From contig NZ_JWLK01000005.1 in assembly GCF_000814005.1 (NCBI RefSeq), positions 1 through 64,000 of the forward strand: DNA of 64,000 bases. Reading direction: 5' to 3'. Positions 19,143 through 28,157 of the stretch are shown here, piece after piece (within the stretch, counting starts at the first letter, position 1; each line of letters starts with the position of its first letter). The DNA is from Ruegeria sp. ANG-S4. GTDB lineage: Bacteria; Pseudomonadota; Alphaproteobacteria; Rhodobacterales; Rhodobacteraceae. Below the pieces are notes generated by a model. It worked only from the letters and a program-made list of their open reading frames with translations, was not told where the DNA came from and did not search any database. The translations under genes were made by a program, and so were the position numbers.

Positions 19143-20353
19143 CAGACACGCTCGATAATCGTTGCAGCACCCATGCCCGACGCAATGCAGAGCGTGGCCA
19201 GACCGGTTTCCTTGTCCTGACGTTCCAGTTCGTCCAGCAGAGTGCCGATGATCATCGCACCGGTTGCACCCAGCGGGTGACCCATCGCGATGGAGCCGCC
19301 ATTGACGTTGACCAGCTCAGGATCGACGTCAAACGCCTGCTGGAACCGCAACACGACCGAGGCGAAGGCTTCGTTCACCTCAAAAAGGTCCAGATCGCTA
19401 ATCTTCATGCCATTGTCGGCGAGGATCTTCTCGGTCACAGGAACCGGACCGGTCAGCATGATCGTGGGATCGGTGCCAATCTTGGCGGTCGCCTTGATGC
19501 GCGCGCGCGGCTTCAGGCCGTACTTTTCACCGAATTCCTTGTTGCCGATCAAAACAGCCGCTGCCCCATCCACAATGCCCGAGCTGTTGCCCGCATGGTG
19601 GATGTGGTTCACGCGCTCGAGATGCGGGTATTTCAGCATCGCCACTTTGTCGAAACCGGGCATTTGCTCGCCCATCGTCTGGAAGGACGGGTTCAGCGCG
19701 CCAAGCGATTGCATATCGGTGCCGGGACGCATGTATTCGTCGCGGTCCAGAATGGTCAGGCCGTTTTGGTCCTTGACGGTGATTACCGATTTTTCGAACC
19801 TGTTTTCTTCCCACGCCTTCGCGGCGCGTTTTTGCGATTCGACGGCCAGCGCGTCGGCCTGATCGCGGTCGAAACCATATTCCGTCGCGATGATGTCAGC
19901 CGAAATCCCTTGCGGCACAAAATAGGTTTCCATCGCCAGCGTCGGATCGACCGCGATCGCGGCACCATCACTGCCCATGGCAATGCGGCCCATCATCTCG
20001 ACGCCGCCCGCAATATAGGCCTCGCCCGCACCGCCTTTGACTTGGTTCGCGGCCAGGTTTACGGCCTCCATTCCGCTGGCGCAGAAGCGGTTGATCGCCA
20101 GACCCGGGATCGATTCATCCAGATCGGATGCCAAAACGGCCGAGCGCGCCAGACAACCACCTTGCTCCATCACCTGCGTGACGTTGCCCCAGATCACGTC
20201 CTCAACAGCGTGACCTTCCAGATTATTGCGCTCTTTCATTGCGTTCAGGGTCACGGCAGACAGGCGCACCGATGTCACCTCGTGCAGGCTGCCATCCTTG
20301 CGGCCCTTGCCGCGCGGTGTGCGCAGGGCATCATAGATATAAGCTTCGGTCAT
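19142..20353 (-). CDS. fadA: Acetyl-CoA C-acyltransferase (3-ketoacyl-CoA thiolase)
   Basis: 403-residue thiolase that cleaves 3-ketoacyl-CoA. The nucleophilic Cys is in AINRFCASGMEAVN, then the conserved VNEAFASV, the NVNGGSIAMGHPLGATGA histidine and the C-terminal ATLCIASGMGAA cysteine. The start at 20353 (MTEAYIYDALRTPRGK) is preceded by AAGGAG; the reading frame is open for 37 more codons upstream, but that part overlaps the GST gene. Second gene of GST-fadA-cupin-fadJ. Confidence 0.93.
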   Translation of the reverse strand: MTEAYIYDALRTPRGKGRKDGSLHEVTSVRLSAVTLNAMKERNNLEGHAVEDVIWGNVTQVMEQGGCLARSAVLASDLDESIPGLAINRFCASGMEAVNLAANQVKGGAGEAYIAGGVEMMGRIAMGSDGAAIAVDPTLAMETYFVPQGISADIIATEYGFDRDQADALAVESQKRAAKAWEENRFEKSVITVKDQNGLTILDRDEYMRPGTDMQSLGALNPSFQTMGEQMPGFDKVAMLKYPHLERVNHIHHAGNSSGIVDGAAAVLIGNKEFGEKYGLKPRARIKATAKIGTDPTIMLTGPVPVTEKILADNGMKISDLDLFEVNEAFASVVLRFQQAFDVDPELVNVNGGSIAMGHPLGATGAMIIGTLLDELERQDKETGLATLCIASGMGAATIIERV

Positions 20354-20364
20354 AGGTCTTCTCC

Positions 20365-21003
20365 TTAAGCTCGATCCGACGGGTTGCCGGGCATCAGGTC
20401 GTATGGGTGTTTCCAGCCGGGTTGTTCGCTCAGTCGCGTCAACCAGGCGTCGATGTTGGGCCAATCGGCACGGTCAAAGCCGAAGGGTTCGGGATAATAA
20501 AGATAGCCGCAGCAACTGATGTCGGCATTGGTGACATCTTCACCAACGATCCAGTCGCGGCCCTCAAGGTGATTGTTCAGCAACTGATAGGCGGCTTTCA
20601 ATCGCCCTTGGTTGAAGGCAATCACATCCGGGTTGCGGTGTTTTTCAGGAAGGAAGTTGACCAGAAACCGAGTCATGCCGGCCATCGAACTGAGCTTGTG
20701 GTTGTCCCACAAAACCCAGCGGAAAATCTCATAGTTTTCCTCTCGGTTCTTTCCGCCAAACTTGCCGGTTTTCTCAGTGATATAAGCCTGAATCGCGCCG
20801 GACTGCGTGGTGCTGAAATCGCCGTCAATGATAACCGGCGCTTCGCCCATTTCGTTGACGTCCCTGCGATATTTAACTGTGCGCGTCTCGCCGCTGAAGA
20901 AATCGACAAACACCGGCTCCCACTCCAGCCCGGACAATTCCAGTGCCAGCGCCGCCTTGTAGCAATTTCCGCTTTCTCCGAAGCAGTGAAGTTTGATCGT
21001 CAT
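20365..21003 (-). CDS. Glutathione S-transferase family protein
   Basis: 212 residues with an N-terminal thioredoxin-like domain (MTIKLHCFGESGNCYKAALALELSGLEW, and EAPVIIDGD with the cis-Pro, then STTQSGAIQAYI) and an all-helical C-terminal domain. Substrate unknown. The start at ATG 21003 has GGGAGGGG upstream. It leads the fadA-cupin-fadJ genes with 11 bases to the fadA start, so it is likely the first gene of this operon. Possibly it detoxifies enoyl or peroxidised acyl products; that is inference from position. Confidence 0.87.
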   Translation of the reverse strand: MTIKLHCFGESGNCYKAALALELSGLEWEPVFVDFFSGETRTVKYRRDVNEMGEAPVIIDGDFSTTQSGAIQAYITEKTGKFGGKNREENYEIFRWVLWDNHKLSSMAGMTRFLVNFLPEKHRNPDVIAFNQGRLKAAYQLLNNHLEGRDWIVGEDVTNADISCCGYLYYPEPFGFDRADWPNIDAWLTRLSEQPGWKHPYDLMPGNPSDRA

Positions 21004-21044
21004 GCGTTTGCCCCTCCCAAGGTGCATGTGGCCAGGCCGGAATT

Positions 21045-21066
21045 GAGTATTTTTGAAAAGATGAAG
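21045..21066 (+). repeat. Short repeat, copy 1 (inverted pair)
   Basis: Reads GAGTATTTTTGAAAAGATGA plus AG. It matches copy 2 (21203-21224, other strand) at 21 of 22 positions and lies in the leader of the GST operon. The same A+T-rich core is, as I recall, common in intergenic DNA of Rhodobacteraceae. Confidence 0.6.
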
Positions 21067-21202
21067 CTCTGTTGGTAACCTTTGATCAACCAAGATCGAT
21101 TTCAAAGGTCTTGCGGTACAGGCTGGAGAGCCGATGACCGCAAAAGGTGAAGTCGTCCCTGTCCTGATGGCGAGTGCGCCCGGTGGCAGGGACGCATCAT
21201 GT

Positions 21203-21239
21203 CTTCATCTTTTCACAAATACTCCCGCCGGAGGCGCCC
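21203..21239 (-). repeat. Short repeat, copy 2, with terminator-like GC hairpin
   Basis: On the minus strand a GGGCGCC-TCC-GGCGGG hairpin precedes GAGTATTTGTGAAAAGATGA plus AG. It follows the stop of the small gene at 21281, so it may terminate that transcript. It faces copy 1, with a 7-bp inverted repeat (GTCCCTG 21155-21161 / CAGGGAC 21187-21193) in between. Confidence 0.6.
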
Positions 21240-21280
21240 GGCTTTCAAGTGTCCTCTGACTGTTGTCTTGTGCGTGTCGA

Positions 21281-21493
21281 TCACCGCTTGCGGGCCTCCA
21301 GCTCGGAATTGAAGATTCGTAATCTGTGCGTCAGGTTTTCCTCATCAATAACGCTGTTGAAGTTCTCAAACAGGAACGACAGTGCCTCACCTTCATCCAA
21401 TCCCGCTTCACGCGCGAAACCGCGGAGTTTGCGGTACCCATCCTCGGTCATTGCGACGGGAAATCGCCGGGTCAGGCGAAAGCGTTTGGGCAT
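21281..21493 (-). CDS. Small conserved protein, possible ribbon-helix-helix
   Basis: 70 residues from the ATG at 21493, chosen because GGAGGA lies just upstream; the longer frame to 21541 has no such site. The sequence (PKRFRLTRRFPVAMTEDGYR, then LRGFAREAGLDEGEALSFL) has a short basic strand followed by two helices, the pattern of CopG/Arc-type DNA-binding proteins, and it ends in a charged helix. It is 53 bases downstream of the acyl-CoA dehydrogenase and is likely co-transcribed. A regulator of the fad genes would be plausible, but this is inference from fold pattern and position. Confidence 0.65.
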   Translation of the reverse strand: MPKRFRLTRRFPVAMTEDGYRKLRGFAREAGLDEGEALSFLFENFNSVIDEENLTHRLRIFNSELEARKR

Positions 21494-21546
21494 CGTGATT
21501 CCTCCGGACGTGGGCTGGGGACATGGTTCCCAAGCCCACATTGAGT

Positions 21547-23328
21547 TCAGAAATTCGCCGCGTCCAGTGCCATCACCGTGTCCGCGCCGGTCTGGATGCG
21601 GGCCAAATGCATCGAAGTCGCGGGCAGGCGCCGGGCCATGTAGAACCGGCCGGTATTGATCTTGGTCTCGTAGAACTCTTTGTCAGACGCACCACTGTCC
21701 AGAGCATCTTGCGCGGCTTTCGCCATCTGCGCCCACATCAAGCCCAAGCAGACATGGCCGAACATGTGCATGAAGTCATATGAGCCGGACAGAGCATTGT
21801 TCGGGTTCTTCATGCCTTCCTGCATGAAGTACATGCCGGCTGCCTGAAGGTCTTTGGACGCGGCCTTCAGCGGTTCGATGAACGCCTTGTCATAGGCTGC
21901 GTCGGTGCCGCCGTTTTCCTTGCAGAAGGATTTGACCATTTCGAAGAAGGCCATGACATGCTTGCCGCCGTCCTGCGCCAGTTTGCGACCCACAAGGTCA
22001 AGCGCCTGAACACCGTTGGCGCCTTCGTAGATCATCGCGATCCGCGCGTCGCGGGTGTATTGCGACATGCCCCATTCTTCGATGTAGCCGTGCCCGCCAT
22101 AGACCTGCTGCGCCTGAACGGTCATGTCGTAGCCTTCGTCGGTCAAAAAGCCCTTGATGACCGGGGTCAGCAATGAGATCAGCCCGTCCGCGTCTTTGTC
22201 GCCAGAGCGATGCGCCTTGTCGATCATGGTCGCGCCCCACAGGATGAACGCACGCGCGCCTTCGGTAAAGCTCTTCTGGTCCATCAGGCTGCGGCGGATG
22301 TCGGGGTGTACGATCAGCGGGTCGGCGGGGCCGTCCGGGTTCTTTACCCCGGTCACATCGCGACCCTGCAAGCGGTCCTTGGCGTATTCCAAGGCGTTCT
22401 GGAACGCGGCCTCGGCCTGAGACAAGCCCTGCATGCCCACGCCCAGACGCGCCTCGTTCATCATGGTGAACATGGCGCGCATGCCTTTGTGCTCTTCGCC
22501 CAGCAACCAGCCAGTGGCCTCGTCATAGTTCATGACGCAGGTCGAGTTGCCGTGGATGCCCATTTTCTCTTCGATCTTGCCGACCGACACGCCGTTGCGC
22601 TCACCCAGGCTTCCGTCTTCGTTCACGATGAACTTGGGAACGATGAACAGCGACACGCCTTTGATACCCTCGGGGCCGCCGGGGATCTTGGCCAGCACCA
22701 GGTGGATGATGTTGTCCGCCATGTCGTGATCGCCAGCCGAGATAAAGATCTTCTGGCCGGAAATCTTGTAGCTGCCGTCGCCCTGCGGTTCAGCTTTGGT
22801 GCGCATCAACCCCAGATCGGTGCCGCAATGCGGTTCGGTCAGGTTCATGGTGCCAGTCCATTCGCAACTGACCATGTTCGGCAGATAGGTGTTCTTCTGC
22901 TCGTCCGATCCATGAGCCAGAATGGCCGAGGCCGCGCCGTGGGTCAGGCCCTGATACATCACAAATGCCTGGTTTGCGCCCGAGAACATCTCGCCCACCG
23001 CAGTGCCCATCACATAAGGCATGTTCTGGCCGCCATACTCTTCCGGCATGTCGAGGCCAGTCCAGCCACCTTCCTTCATCTGCTCGAAGGCGTCTTTGAA
23101 CCCGGTAGGGGTGTACACAATTCCGTTTTCCAACCGGCACCCTTCGGTGTCACCGACAACGTTCAGCGGGTGCAGAACATTGGTGGCCACTTTGCCGGCT
23201 TCTTCCAGAACCGCGCCGGTAAATTCGGCTTCCAGTTCGTCATAGCCGGGGATGTCCGACTGCGAGACTTTCAGAACGTCATGCAGAATGAACTGCGTGT
23301 CTTTAGTTGGCGCGTTGTAGACGGGCAT
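21547..23328 (-). CDS. Acyl-CoA dehydrogenase, large (FadE/DmdC-type) subfamily
   Basis: 593-residue FAD enzyme that introduces the alpha-beta double bond in an acyl-CoA. Seen: the N-terminal extension ([18 protein letters not shown]), [16 protein letters not shown] and [16 protein letters not shown] for FAD contacts, [21 protein letters not shown], and [13 protein letters not shown], which carries the catalytic Glu position. A C-terminal helical domain extends past 460. The same subfamily includes DmdC (methylmercaptopropionyl-CoA dehydrogenase of roseobacters) and long-chain enzymes; the neighbours (fadA, fadJ) favour fatty acids. It starts 42 bases after merR 1 and is probably in one operon with it. 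Confidence 0.88.
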   Translation of the reverse strand: MPVYNAPTKDTQFILHDVLKVSQSDIPGYDELEAEFTGAVLEEAGKVATNVLHPLNVVGDTEGCRLENGIVYTPTGFKDAFEQMKEGGWTGLDMPEEYGGQNMPYVMGTAVGEMFSGANQAFVMYQGLTHGAASAILAHGSDEQKNTYLPNMVSCEWTGTMNLTEPHCGTDLGLMRTKAEPQGDGSYKISGQKIFISAGDHDMADNIIHLVLAKIPGGPEGIKGVSLFIVPKFIVNEDGSLGERNGVSVGKIEEKMGIHGNSTCVMNYDEATGWLLGEEHKGMRAMFTMMNEARLGVGMQGLSQAEAAFQNALEYAKDRLQGRDVTGVKNPDGPADPLIVHPDIRRSLMDQKSFTEGARAFILWGATMIDKAHRSGDKDADGLISLLTPVIKGFLTDEGYDMTVQAQQVYGGHGYIEEWGMSQYTRDARIAMIYEGANGVQALDLVGRKLAQDGGKHVMAFFEMVKSFCKENGGTDAAYDKAFIEPLKAASKDLQAAGMYFMQEGMKNPNNALSGSYDFMHMFGHVCLGLMWAQMAKAAQDALDSGASDKEFYETKINTGRFYMARRLPATSMHLARIQTGADTVMALDAANF

Positions 23329-23370
23329 GTGAAGCTCCCTTAATTCATATGTCCGGAGGGCAGGGCGAGT

Positions 23371-23772
23371 TTACTCGGCCGCCTTCTTTTCGTTTTTCAT
23401 CGAGGCAATGACTTTTTCGCCCCAGCGCAGCTGTTCTTTCAGATCGTCGATGGCCTGTGTCAGCTCTTCGCGACGCGCTTCCATATCAGCCAGGCGTTCC
23501 AGGGCGATTTCGTAGGTGCGCGACATCTGGGTCAGCTGCTGATCGCCGACATGGTAAAGGTCGAGCAACTGGCGGATTTCTTCCAGGCTGAAGCCAAAAC
23601 GCTTGCCGCGCAGAATAAGTTTCAGGCGGGCACGGTCGCTTTTCGTGAACAGCCGCTTTTGGCCTTCACGGATCGGAAACAAAAGTTCTTTGGCCTCGTA
23701 GAACCGCAAGGTGCGCGGCGTGACATCATAGGTCTCGCACATCTCGCGGATGGTCATCAGATCTTCGGTCAT
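23371..23772 (-). CDS. MerR-family regulator, copy 1
   Basis: 133 residues: winged helix-turn-helix at 1-75 (TIREMCETYDVTPRTLRFYEAKELLFPIR, then RLKLILRGKRFGFSLEEIRQLLDLY) and a long coiled coil to the C-terminus. There are no cysteines for metal sensing in the C-terminal part, so an acyl-CoA or other organic effector is more likely; relatives such as LiuR control branched-chain and fatty-acid use. It is directly upstream of the acyl-CoA dehydrogenase. ATGT-type dyads at 23843-23888, about 70 bases before the start, are probable targets for self-control. About 50 percent of the HTH is shared with copy 2 by eye. Confidence 0.88.
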   Translation of the reverse strand: MTEDLMTIREMCETYDVTPRTLRFYEAKELLFPIREGQKRLFTKSDRARLKLILRGKRFGFSLEEIRQLLDLYHVGDQQLTQMSRTYEIALERLADMEARREELTQAIDDLKEQLRWGEKVIASMKNEKKAAE

Positions 23773-23842
23773 GGTTCAAACTCTCATCACTGGCGTCTTG
23801 AGCATGATTTGCGCAGTTGATGGGTCCGTTACAACATGAAGA

Positions 23843-23888
23843 TGACGTTTACGTAATGCGAACGCTACGTCACAACCAAGTTGACGTA
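23843..23888. promoter_or_regulatory. ACGT-type dyads upstream of merR copy 1
   Basis: TGACGTTTACGTAA (23843-23856) is a near-perfect 14-bp dyad. A second inverted pair, TACGTCA (23866-23872) and TGACGTA (23882-23888), follows. From memory, LiuR-type MerR regulators of proteobacteria recognise TTTACGTTTACGTCA-like sites; this match is suggestive, not proven. Confidence 0.6.
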
Positions 23889-24021
23889 ACATCCGGTCGC
23901 GTTAACTTGCCGACTCGCAACATTCTTGCCGCTTAAATCGACTCCTTTCGCGCCATTACCAGGTTGTGGTTGGTTCGGGCAAAGGAACGGTGCGGCGTAG
24001 ATCTTGGTCGAACAGGTGTGT

Positions 24022-24390
24022 TTAGCCCAGCGATTTCGCGGTCTGGTCCCGCAACTGCTTCAGGGCATCCATTGCCTCATCCAGCTGCTGCCGTTGCTTT
24101 TGCAGTTCTTCCATTTGCCGATCGGCCATTTCAACAAATGTGGCCATCTGCGCCTGATTTCCCTGATCTTCGTAAATCAAAAGCCACTGGCGGATCTCTT
24201 CCAATTGAAAGCCAAACTTTCGGCCACGCATGATCAGTGTCATTCGCGCGCGCTCGCGCGAACCGTAAAACCGCGACCGCCCCTCCCGGTCCGGCTGCAG
24301 CAACTCGATATACTCGTAATAGCGCAGAGTGCGCGGGGTCACGTCGAACTCGGCGCACATCTCTTTGAATGACAAACGCTTGTCGGACAT
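24022..24390 (-). CDS. MerR-family regulator, copy 2
   Basis: 122 residues from the ATG at 24390 (GGAGA upstream; the frame to 24474 lacks a good start). HTH: SFKEMCAEFDVTPRTLRYYEYIELLQPDREGR, wing ARMTLIMRGRKFGFQLEEIRQWLLIY, then a Gln-rich coiled coil (ADRQMEELQKQRQQLDEAMDAL). It is a close relative of copy 1, on the same strand, with 249 bases in between, and is divergent from the thioesterase operon. It may control one or both sides. Confidence 0.88.
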   Translation of the reverse strand: MSDKRLSFKEMCAEFDVTPRTLRYYEYIELLQPDREGRSRFYGSRERARMTLIMRGRKFGFQLEEIRQWLLIYEDQGNQAQMATFVEMADRQMEELQKQRQQLDEAMDALKQLRDQTAKSLG

Positions 24391-24506
24391 TCCAAGTCTC
24401 CTCGGCAGCAACCTAGGGCGTCGTGACCACAAGCGCAACAGCCGGGCTTGCCCTTTGCTTTGACTGCGGCTCATAAAGGGGCAGGCACAGCACAGGACCC
24501 AACTCT

Positions 24507-24926
24507 ATGGTCAATAAGACGGAATTAGCCCGGCAGTTCATCGAAGCGATCCCGCATTCAAGGGCCTTGGGCCTGACCCTGACCCATATCGGAGAGGGGG
24601 AGGCGGAAATCTCGATGCCCTACAATCAACAATTGATCGGCGACCCTAGAACCGGCGTGATCCACGGCGGTGCCGTTTCAGCGATCCTGGATACCTGTTG
24701 CGGGGCCGCGGTCATGAGCCATCCATCCGCACCCGGTGCAACTGCAACAATTGATCTGCGTATTGACTACATGCGCGCCGCCACTCCGGGGCAGAGCATT
24801 AAGACCCGCGCGACGTGCTATCACATCACCCGCAACGTGGCCTTTGTTCGGGCGACCGCCACAGACGACGATGCGGACCACCCCGTCGCCACCGCTTCGG
24901 GTGCATTCACGGTCGAGGGTCGCTGA
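24507..24926 (+). CDS. PaaI-type hotdog thioesterase 1
   Basis: 139 residues of the hotdog fold. GVIHGGAVSAILDTCCGAAVM is the PaaI/YbaW-type active-site helix, with Asp in the usual place, and IDLRIDYMRAATPGQ the following strand. It likely hydrolyses an acyl-CoA to release CoA during fatty or aromatic acid use. It stands divergent to merR copy 2, with 116 bases between the starts, and its stop is directly followed by the start of the second thioesterase. Confidence 0.85.
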   Translation: MVNKTELARQFIEAIPHSRALGLTLTHIGEGEAEISMPYNQQLIGDPRTGVIHGGAVSAILDTCCGAAVMSHPSAPGATATIDLRIDYMRAATPGQSIKTRATCYHITRNVAFVRATATDDDADHPVATASGAFTVEGR

Positions 24927-25445
24927 ATGGCCCGCAAACGTCCCGAGCCTGTTCAGGTCGTCAAGCAACGCCGTGATGCCGCACTTAACGCTTTGGTTGA
25001 AGGGGTGCCATATATCCGGTTTCTCGGTATCAACTTCGACAGGCGCGGGGATGAACTGACCGGGGTCCTGAATTTTGACGAAAAGCTGATCGGAAACCCG
25101 CTTCTCCCCGCTCTGCACGGCGGTGTCACAGCCGCATTTCTTGAGGTCACGGCGGTCATCACGCTGAGTTGGGAGAAGATGTTTCCAAAGATCGAAAGTG
25201 GCGAGATAGACGCCGACGACATTCTGTCGGATGACAGCATTCGTTTTCCCAAGACGATCGACTTTACCGTGGATTACCTGCGCTCAGGTCTGCCGCGCGA
25301 TGCCTATGCGCGTGCCTTTATCAATCGGTCCGGGCGGCGCTATGCGTCCGTTCGGGTTGAGGCCTGGCAGGACAACCACGCAAGACTGTTCGCGCAAGGT
25401 ACAGGTCATTTCCTGATGCCACAAAACCCGGAACCCAAAGGTTAA
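24927..25445 (+). CDS. PaaI-type hotdog thioesterase 2
   Basis: 172-residue hotdog protein of the same superfamily, longer at the N-terminus (ARKRPEPVQVVKQRRDAALNAL). Its active-site helix is LPALHGGVTAAFLEVTAVITL, with Glu where the first protein has Asp, and the strand IDFTVDYLRSGLPRDAYARAF follows. Immediate TGA-ATG junction with the preceding gene, so coupled. Two adjacent unlike hotdog proteins may be a heteromer or two specificities; nothing in the sequence decides this. Confidence 0.82.
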   Translation: MARKRPEPVQVVKQRRDAALNALVEGVPYIRFLGINFDRRGDELTGVLNFDEKLIGNPLLPALHGGVTAAFLEVTAVITLSWEKMFPKIESGEIDADDILSDDSIRFPKTIDFTVDYLRSGLPRDAYARAFINRSGRRYASVRVEAWQDNHARLFAQGTGHFLMPQNPEPKG

Positions 25446-25447
25446 CG

Positions 25448-26764
25448 ATGCAGGACGCATCTGCGCCCATCACCCACCGCCGGGTGCTAAAAATCGCGGC
25501 TCCGATTGTTCTGTCGAACGCAACGGTTCCAATTCTTGGCGCGGTGGACACGGGTGTCGTCGGGCAATTGGGGCAGGCGGCGCCGATCGGCGCGGTCGGC
25601 ATGGGCGCGGTCATTCTGGCGACGATTTATTGGGCTTTTGGCTTTCTTAGAATGGGCACAACCGGGCTGGCTGCCCAAGCGCGCGGCGCGGGCGACACGG
25701 CAGAAACCGGCGCCTTGTTGATGCGCGGATTGCTGATTGGTGGCGCTGCGGGCTTATTCTTCATCCTGACGCAGGTTTGGGTTTTCTGGGGAGCGTTTGC
25801 CTTGTCCCCGGCCAGCCCCGAAGTCGAAGCACTGACACGCAGCTATCTTGAAATCCGCATCTGGGGTGCCCCGGCGACAATCGCTCTGTATGCCGTGACT
25901 GGTTGGTTAATCGCGGTCGAGCGAACAAAGGGCGTATTCGTCCTGCAAGTCTGGATGAACGGGTTGAACATTTTGCTCGACCTTTGGTTCGTTCTTGGTT
26001 TGGGTTGGGGCGTCGAAGGCGTCGCAATTGCAACGTTGATCGCTGAATGGACTGGCTTGGCACTCGGCCTCTGGCTGTGCCGAGACGCGTTTGGCGGCAA
26101 CCAATGGCGGGACGGACGTCGTATTTTTGATGCCGCACGCTTGCGTCGGATGATGCAGGTCAACGGCGATATCATGGTGCGTTCGGTGCTGTTGACCGGC
26201 GCGTTCACCACCTTTCTCTTTGTCGGTTCTGATCTAGGCGACGTCAATCTGGCGGCAAACCAGGTGCTGCTGCAATTTCTGGAGATCACTGTATTCGCCC
26301 TGGATGGATTTGCCTTCTCGGCCGAAGCACTGGTGGGCGGGGCGGTCGGCGCAAAAGATCGCGCACGGGTCCGACAAGCCTCGGTCATGGCGTCCCAGTG
26401 GGGTGTCGGCGGTGCCATACTTCTGGCCATTTTGTTTTTCGTGGGCGGGCCAGCGCTGATCGACCTTATGGCGACATCACCGGACGTCAGAGCAGCTGGT
26501 CGAGAGTATTTGTTCTGGGCGGCTCTGGGACCAGTGATCGGGGTCGCCAGTTGGATGTACGATGGCGTCTACATCGGTGCGACCTGGACGCGCGAAATGC
26601 GCAACGCAATGATCCAGTCAGTTGCTGTCTATGTTGTTGCGCTGGTAATTTTGGTTCCGATCTACGGGAATCATGGCCTTTGGGCTGCCTTGATGGTTTT
26701 GAACATTGCGCGCGGCGTCACAATGGGATGGCGGTATCGTCGACTTGAGGCACAAATCGGTTAG
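25448..26764 (+). CDS. MATE-family efflux transporter (DinF-like)
   Basis: 438 residues, about twelve membrane segments, with the two-fold MATE arrangement (LKIAAPIVLSNATVPILGAVDTGVVGQLG at the start; GDIMVRSVLLTGAFTTFLFVGSDLGDV at the start of the second half). It exports organic cations or drugs against Na+ or H+; the DinF branch is suggested by FLRMGTTGLAAQARGAGD. The start is two bases after the thioesterase 2 stop, so it is third in that operon. The stop overlaps the arsC-like gene on the other strand. Confidence 0.87.
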   Translation: MQDASAPITHRRVLKIAAPIVLSNATVPILGAVDTGVVGQLGQAAPIGAVGMGAVILATIYWAFGFLRMGTTGLAAQARGAGDTAETGALLMRGLLIGGAAGLFFILTQVWVFWGAFALSPASPEVEALTRSYLEIRIWGAPATIALYAVTGWLIAVERTKGVFVLQVWMNGLNILLDLWFVLGLGWGVEGVAIATLIAEWTGLALGLWLCRDAFGGNQWRDGRRIFDAARLRRMMQVNGDIMVRSVLLTGAFTTFLFVGSDLGDVNLAANQVLLQFLEITVFALDGFAFSAEALVGGAVGAKDRARVRQASVMASQWGVGGAILLAILFFVGGPALIDLMATSPDVRAAGREYLFWAALGPVIGVASWMYDGVYIGATWTREMRNAMIQSVAVYVVALVILVPIYGNHGLWAALMVLNIARGVTMGWRYRRLEAQIG

Positions 26765-27102
26765 AGCAGGGACAGCAAGTTTTCAGGTGGCCGCCCGATC
26801 ACGGCTGCATTGTCAGTGATCGCCACCGGTCGTTCGATCAGGATCGGGTTTTCGGCCATCGCCCGGATCAGATCCGTTTCGGGAGTTGCTTTCGAAAGAC
26901 CCAGTTCCTTGAACCGTTTCTCACCCGTTCGCATCATCTGGGCTGCGGACAATCCGAGCTTGGACTGGACAGCCAGAAGTTCAGCCTCGGTCGGCGCATC
27001 TTCCAAGTACTTTCTGACTTTGAGCTCCGCGCCTTTTTCCTCCAGCAAACCCAGCCCGGTCCGGGATTTGGAGCAGCGCGGATTGTGCCAAAATTCGATC
27101 AC
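26761..27102 (-). CDS. ArsC-family (arsenate reductase-like) protein
   Basis: 113-residue thioredoxin-fold protein of the ArsC/YffB/Spx superfamily. [23 protein letters not shown] contains the single active-site Cys, and the C-terminal [18 protein letters not shown] carries the Arg-Pro typical of glutaredoxin-coupled arsenate reductases (R-P-I/V). No other ars gene is near, and it ends the DUF952-DUF1330-pyrD operon by an ATGA overlap, so arsenic resistance is not certain; a general thiol reductase is possible. Confidence 0.82.
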   Translation of the reverse strand: MIEFWHNPRCSKSRTGLGLLEEKGAELKVRKYLEDAPTEAELLAVQSKLGLSAAQMMRTGEKRFKELGLSKATPETDLIRAMAENPILIERPVAITDNAAVIGRPPENLLSLL

Positions 27103-28157
27103 AGCCAGTCCTCTCGTTTGCTGCCCACGGCCTGAGCCACATTGTCGAAACCGTCCTGTTCCAACAATCTGTCCAGACCTTTGGCGATCTTTGCGGCAAG
27201 GGACAGTCCACCATAGACCATCGCCGTGTAGAATTGCACTGCGGAAGCGCCCGCGCAGATCTTGTCGTAGGCCTGCTGGGCCGAGCTGACGCCGCCGACG
27301 CCGATCAGGGGGACCTGCCCGTCGGTCACCCGGCTGAGATGCGCCAGAACGCGGGTTGATTTTTCGAATAACGGAGCGCCGGACAAGCCACCCGCCTGGT
27401 CCTTGTGCCCGCTGCGCAATCCGTCGCGCGACAGTGTCGTATTGGTTGCGATCACGGCGTCGACCCCGGTTTCCCGCGCCACGTCGGCAATATCGCTCAA
27501 CTCGGAATCCGTCAGATCGGGCGCGATTTTAAGGAAGATGGGCATCGGTCTCGACAGTGCATTGCGCGTTTCCGTGACGCCACTCAGCAACGCGGTAAGC
27601 GCAGCTTTCCCTTGCAAATCTCGCAACTTTTCCGTGTTGGGAGAAGAGACATTGACCGTTGCGAAATCAAGGTATTCCGCGCAATGCGCCAGAACCTCGG
27701 CAAAGTCACCCGGGCGGTTGTCGCTGTCCTTGTTGGCACCCAGGTTCAGCCCGATCACGGCATCCTTGGGGCGGTTGGCCAGACGCCGGGCCATCACCTC
27801 CATCCCCTCGTTATTGAACCCAAAGCGATTGATCGCGGCGGCATCTTCGGTCAAGCGGAAAAGACGCGGTTTTGGGTTGCCGGGTTGGGGCCTTGGGGTC
27901 ACCGCCCCGACTTCGATAAATCCGAACCCAGCGCGGGAAAGCGGGCCGATGACTTCGCCATTCTTGTCGAATCCGGCGGCAAGCCCGATTGGGTTTGGCA
28001 AGTTCAAACCTGCGAGTTGGATGGTCAGCCGAGGCGACGTCACAGGCCCGGCCAAAGGGGCCAACCCCGCCTTAAGCGCCTTGATCGACAACCCATGTGC
28101 CGTTTCAGGATCCAGCCGATGCAGCGCGGCCAACCCCAGTTTCTCGGTCAGTTTCAT
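27099..28157 (-). CDS. pyrD: Dihydroorotate dehydrogenase (quinone), class 2
   Basis: 352-residue FMN enzyme of pyrimidine synthesis that oxidises dihydroorotate with quinone. Class 2 marks: N-terminal helical segment [22 protein letters not shown] for membrane contact, [52 protein letters not shown] with the catalytic Ser, and [11 protein letters not shown]. Its ATG overlaps the DUF1330 stop and its stop overlaps the ArsC-like start. Confidence 0.94.
   Translation of the reverse strand: MKLTEKLGLAALHRLDPETAHGLSIKALKAGLAPLAGPVTSPRLTIQLAGLNLPNPIGLAAGFDKNGEVIGPLSRAGFGFIEVGAVTPRPQPGNPKPRLFRLTEDAAAINRFGFNNEGMEVMARRLANRPKDAVIGLNLGANKDSDNRPGDFAEVLAHCAEYLDFATVNVSSPNTEKLRDLQGKAALTALLSGVTETRNALSRPMPIFLKIAPDLTDSELSDIADVARETGVDAVIATNTTLSRDGLRSGHKDQAGGLSGAPLFEKSTRVLAHLSRVTDGQVPLIGVGGVSSAQQAYDKICAGASAVQFYTAMVYGGLSLAAKIAKGLDRLLEQDGFDNVAQAVGSKREDWL

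Noticed and set aside
21134..21259. Short plus-strand frame (ATG at 21134, about 41 codons) with GGAGAG upstream
   Set aside because: Its second half is the intergenic repeat read in frame; it has no independent coding signs.
21547..23328. DmdC (methylmercaptopropionyl-CoA dehydrogenase)
   Set aside because: Same subfamily, but no dmdB or dmdD nearby and the neighbours are general beta-oxidation genes.
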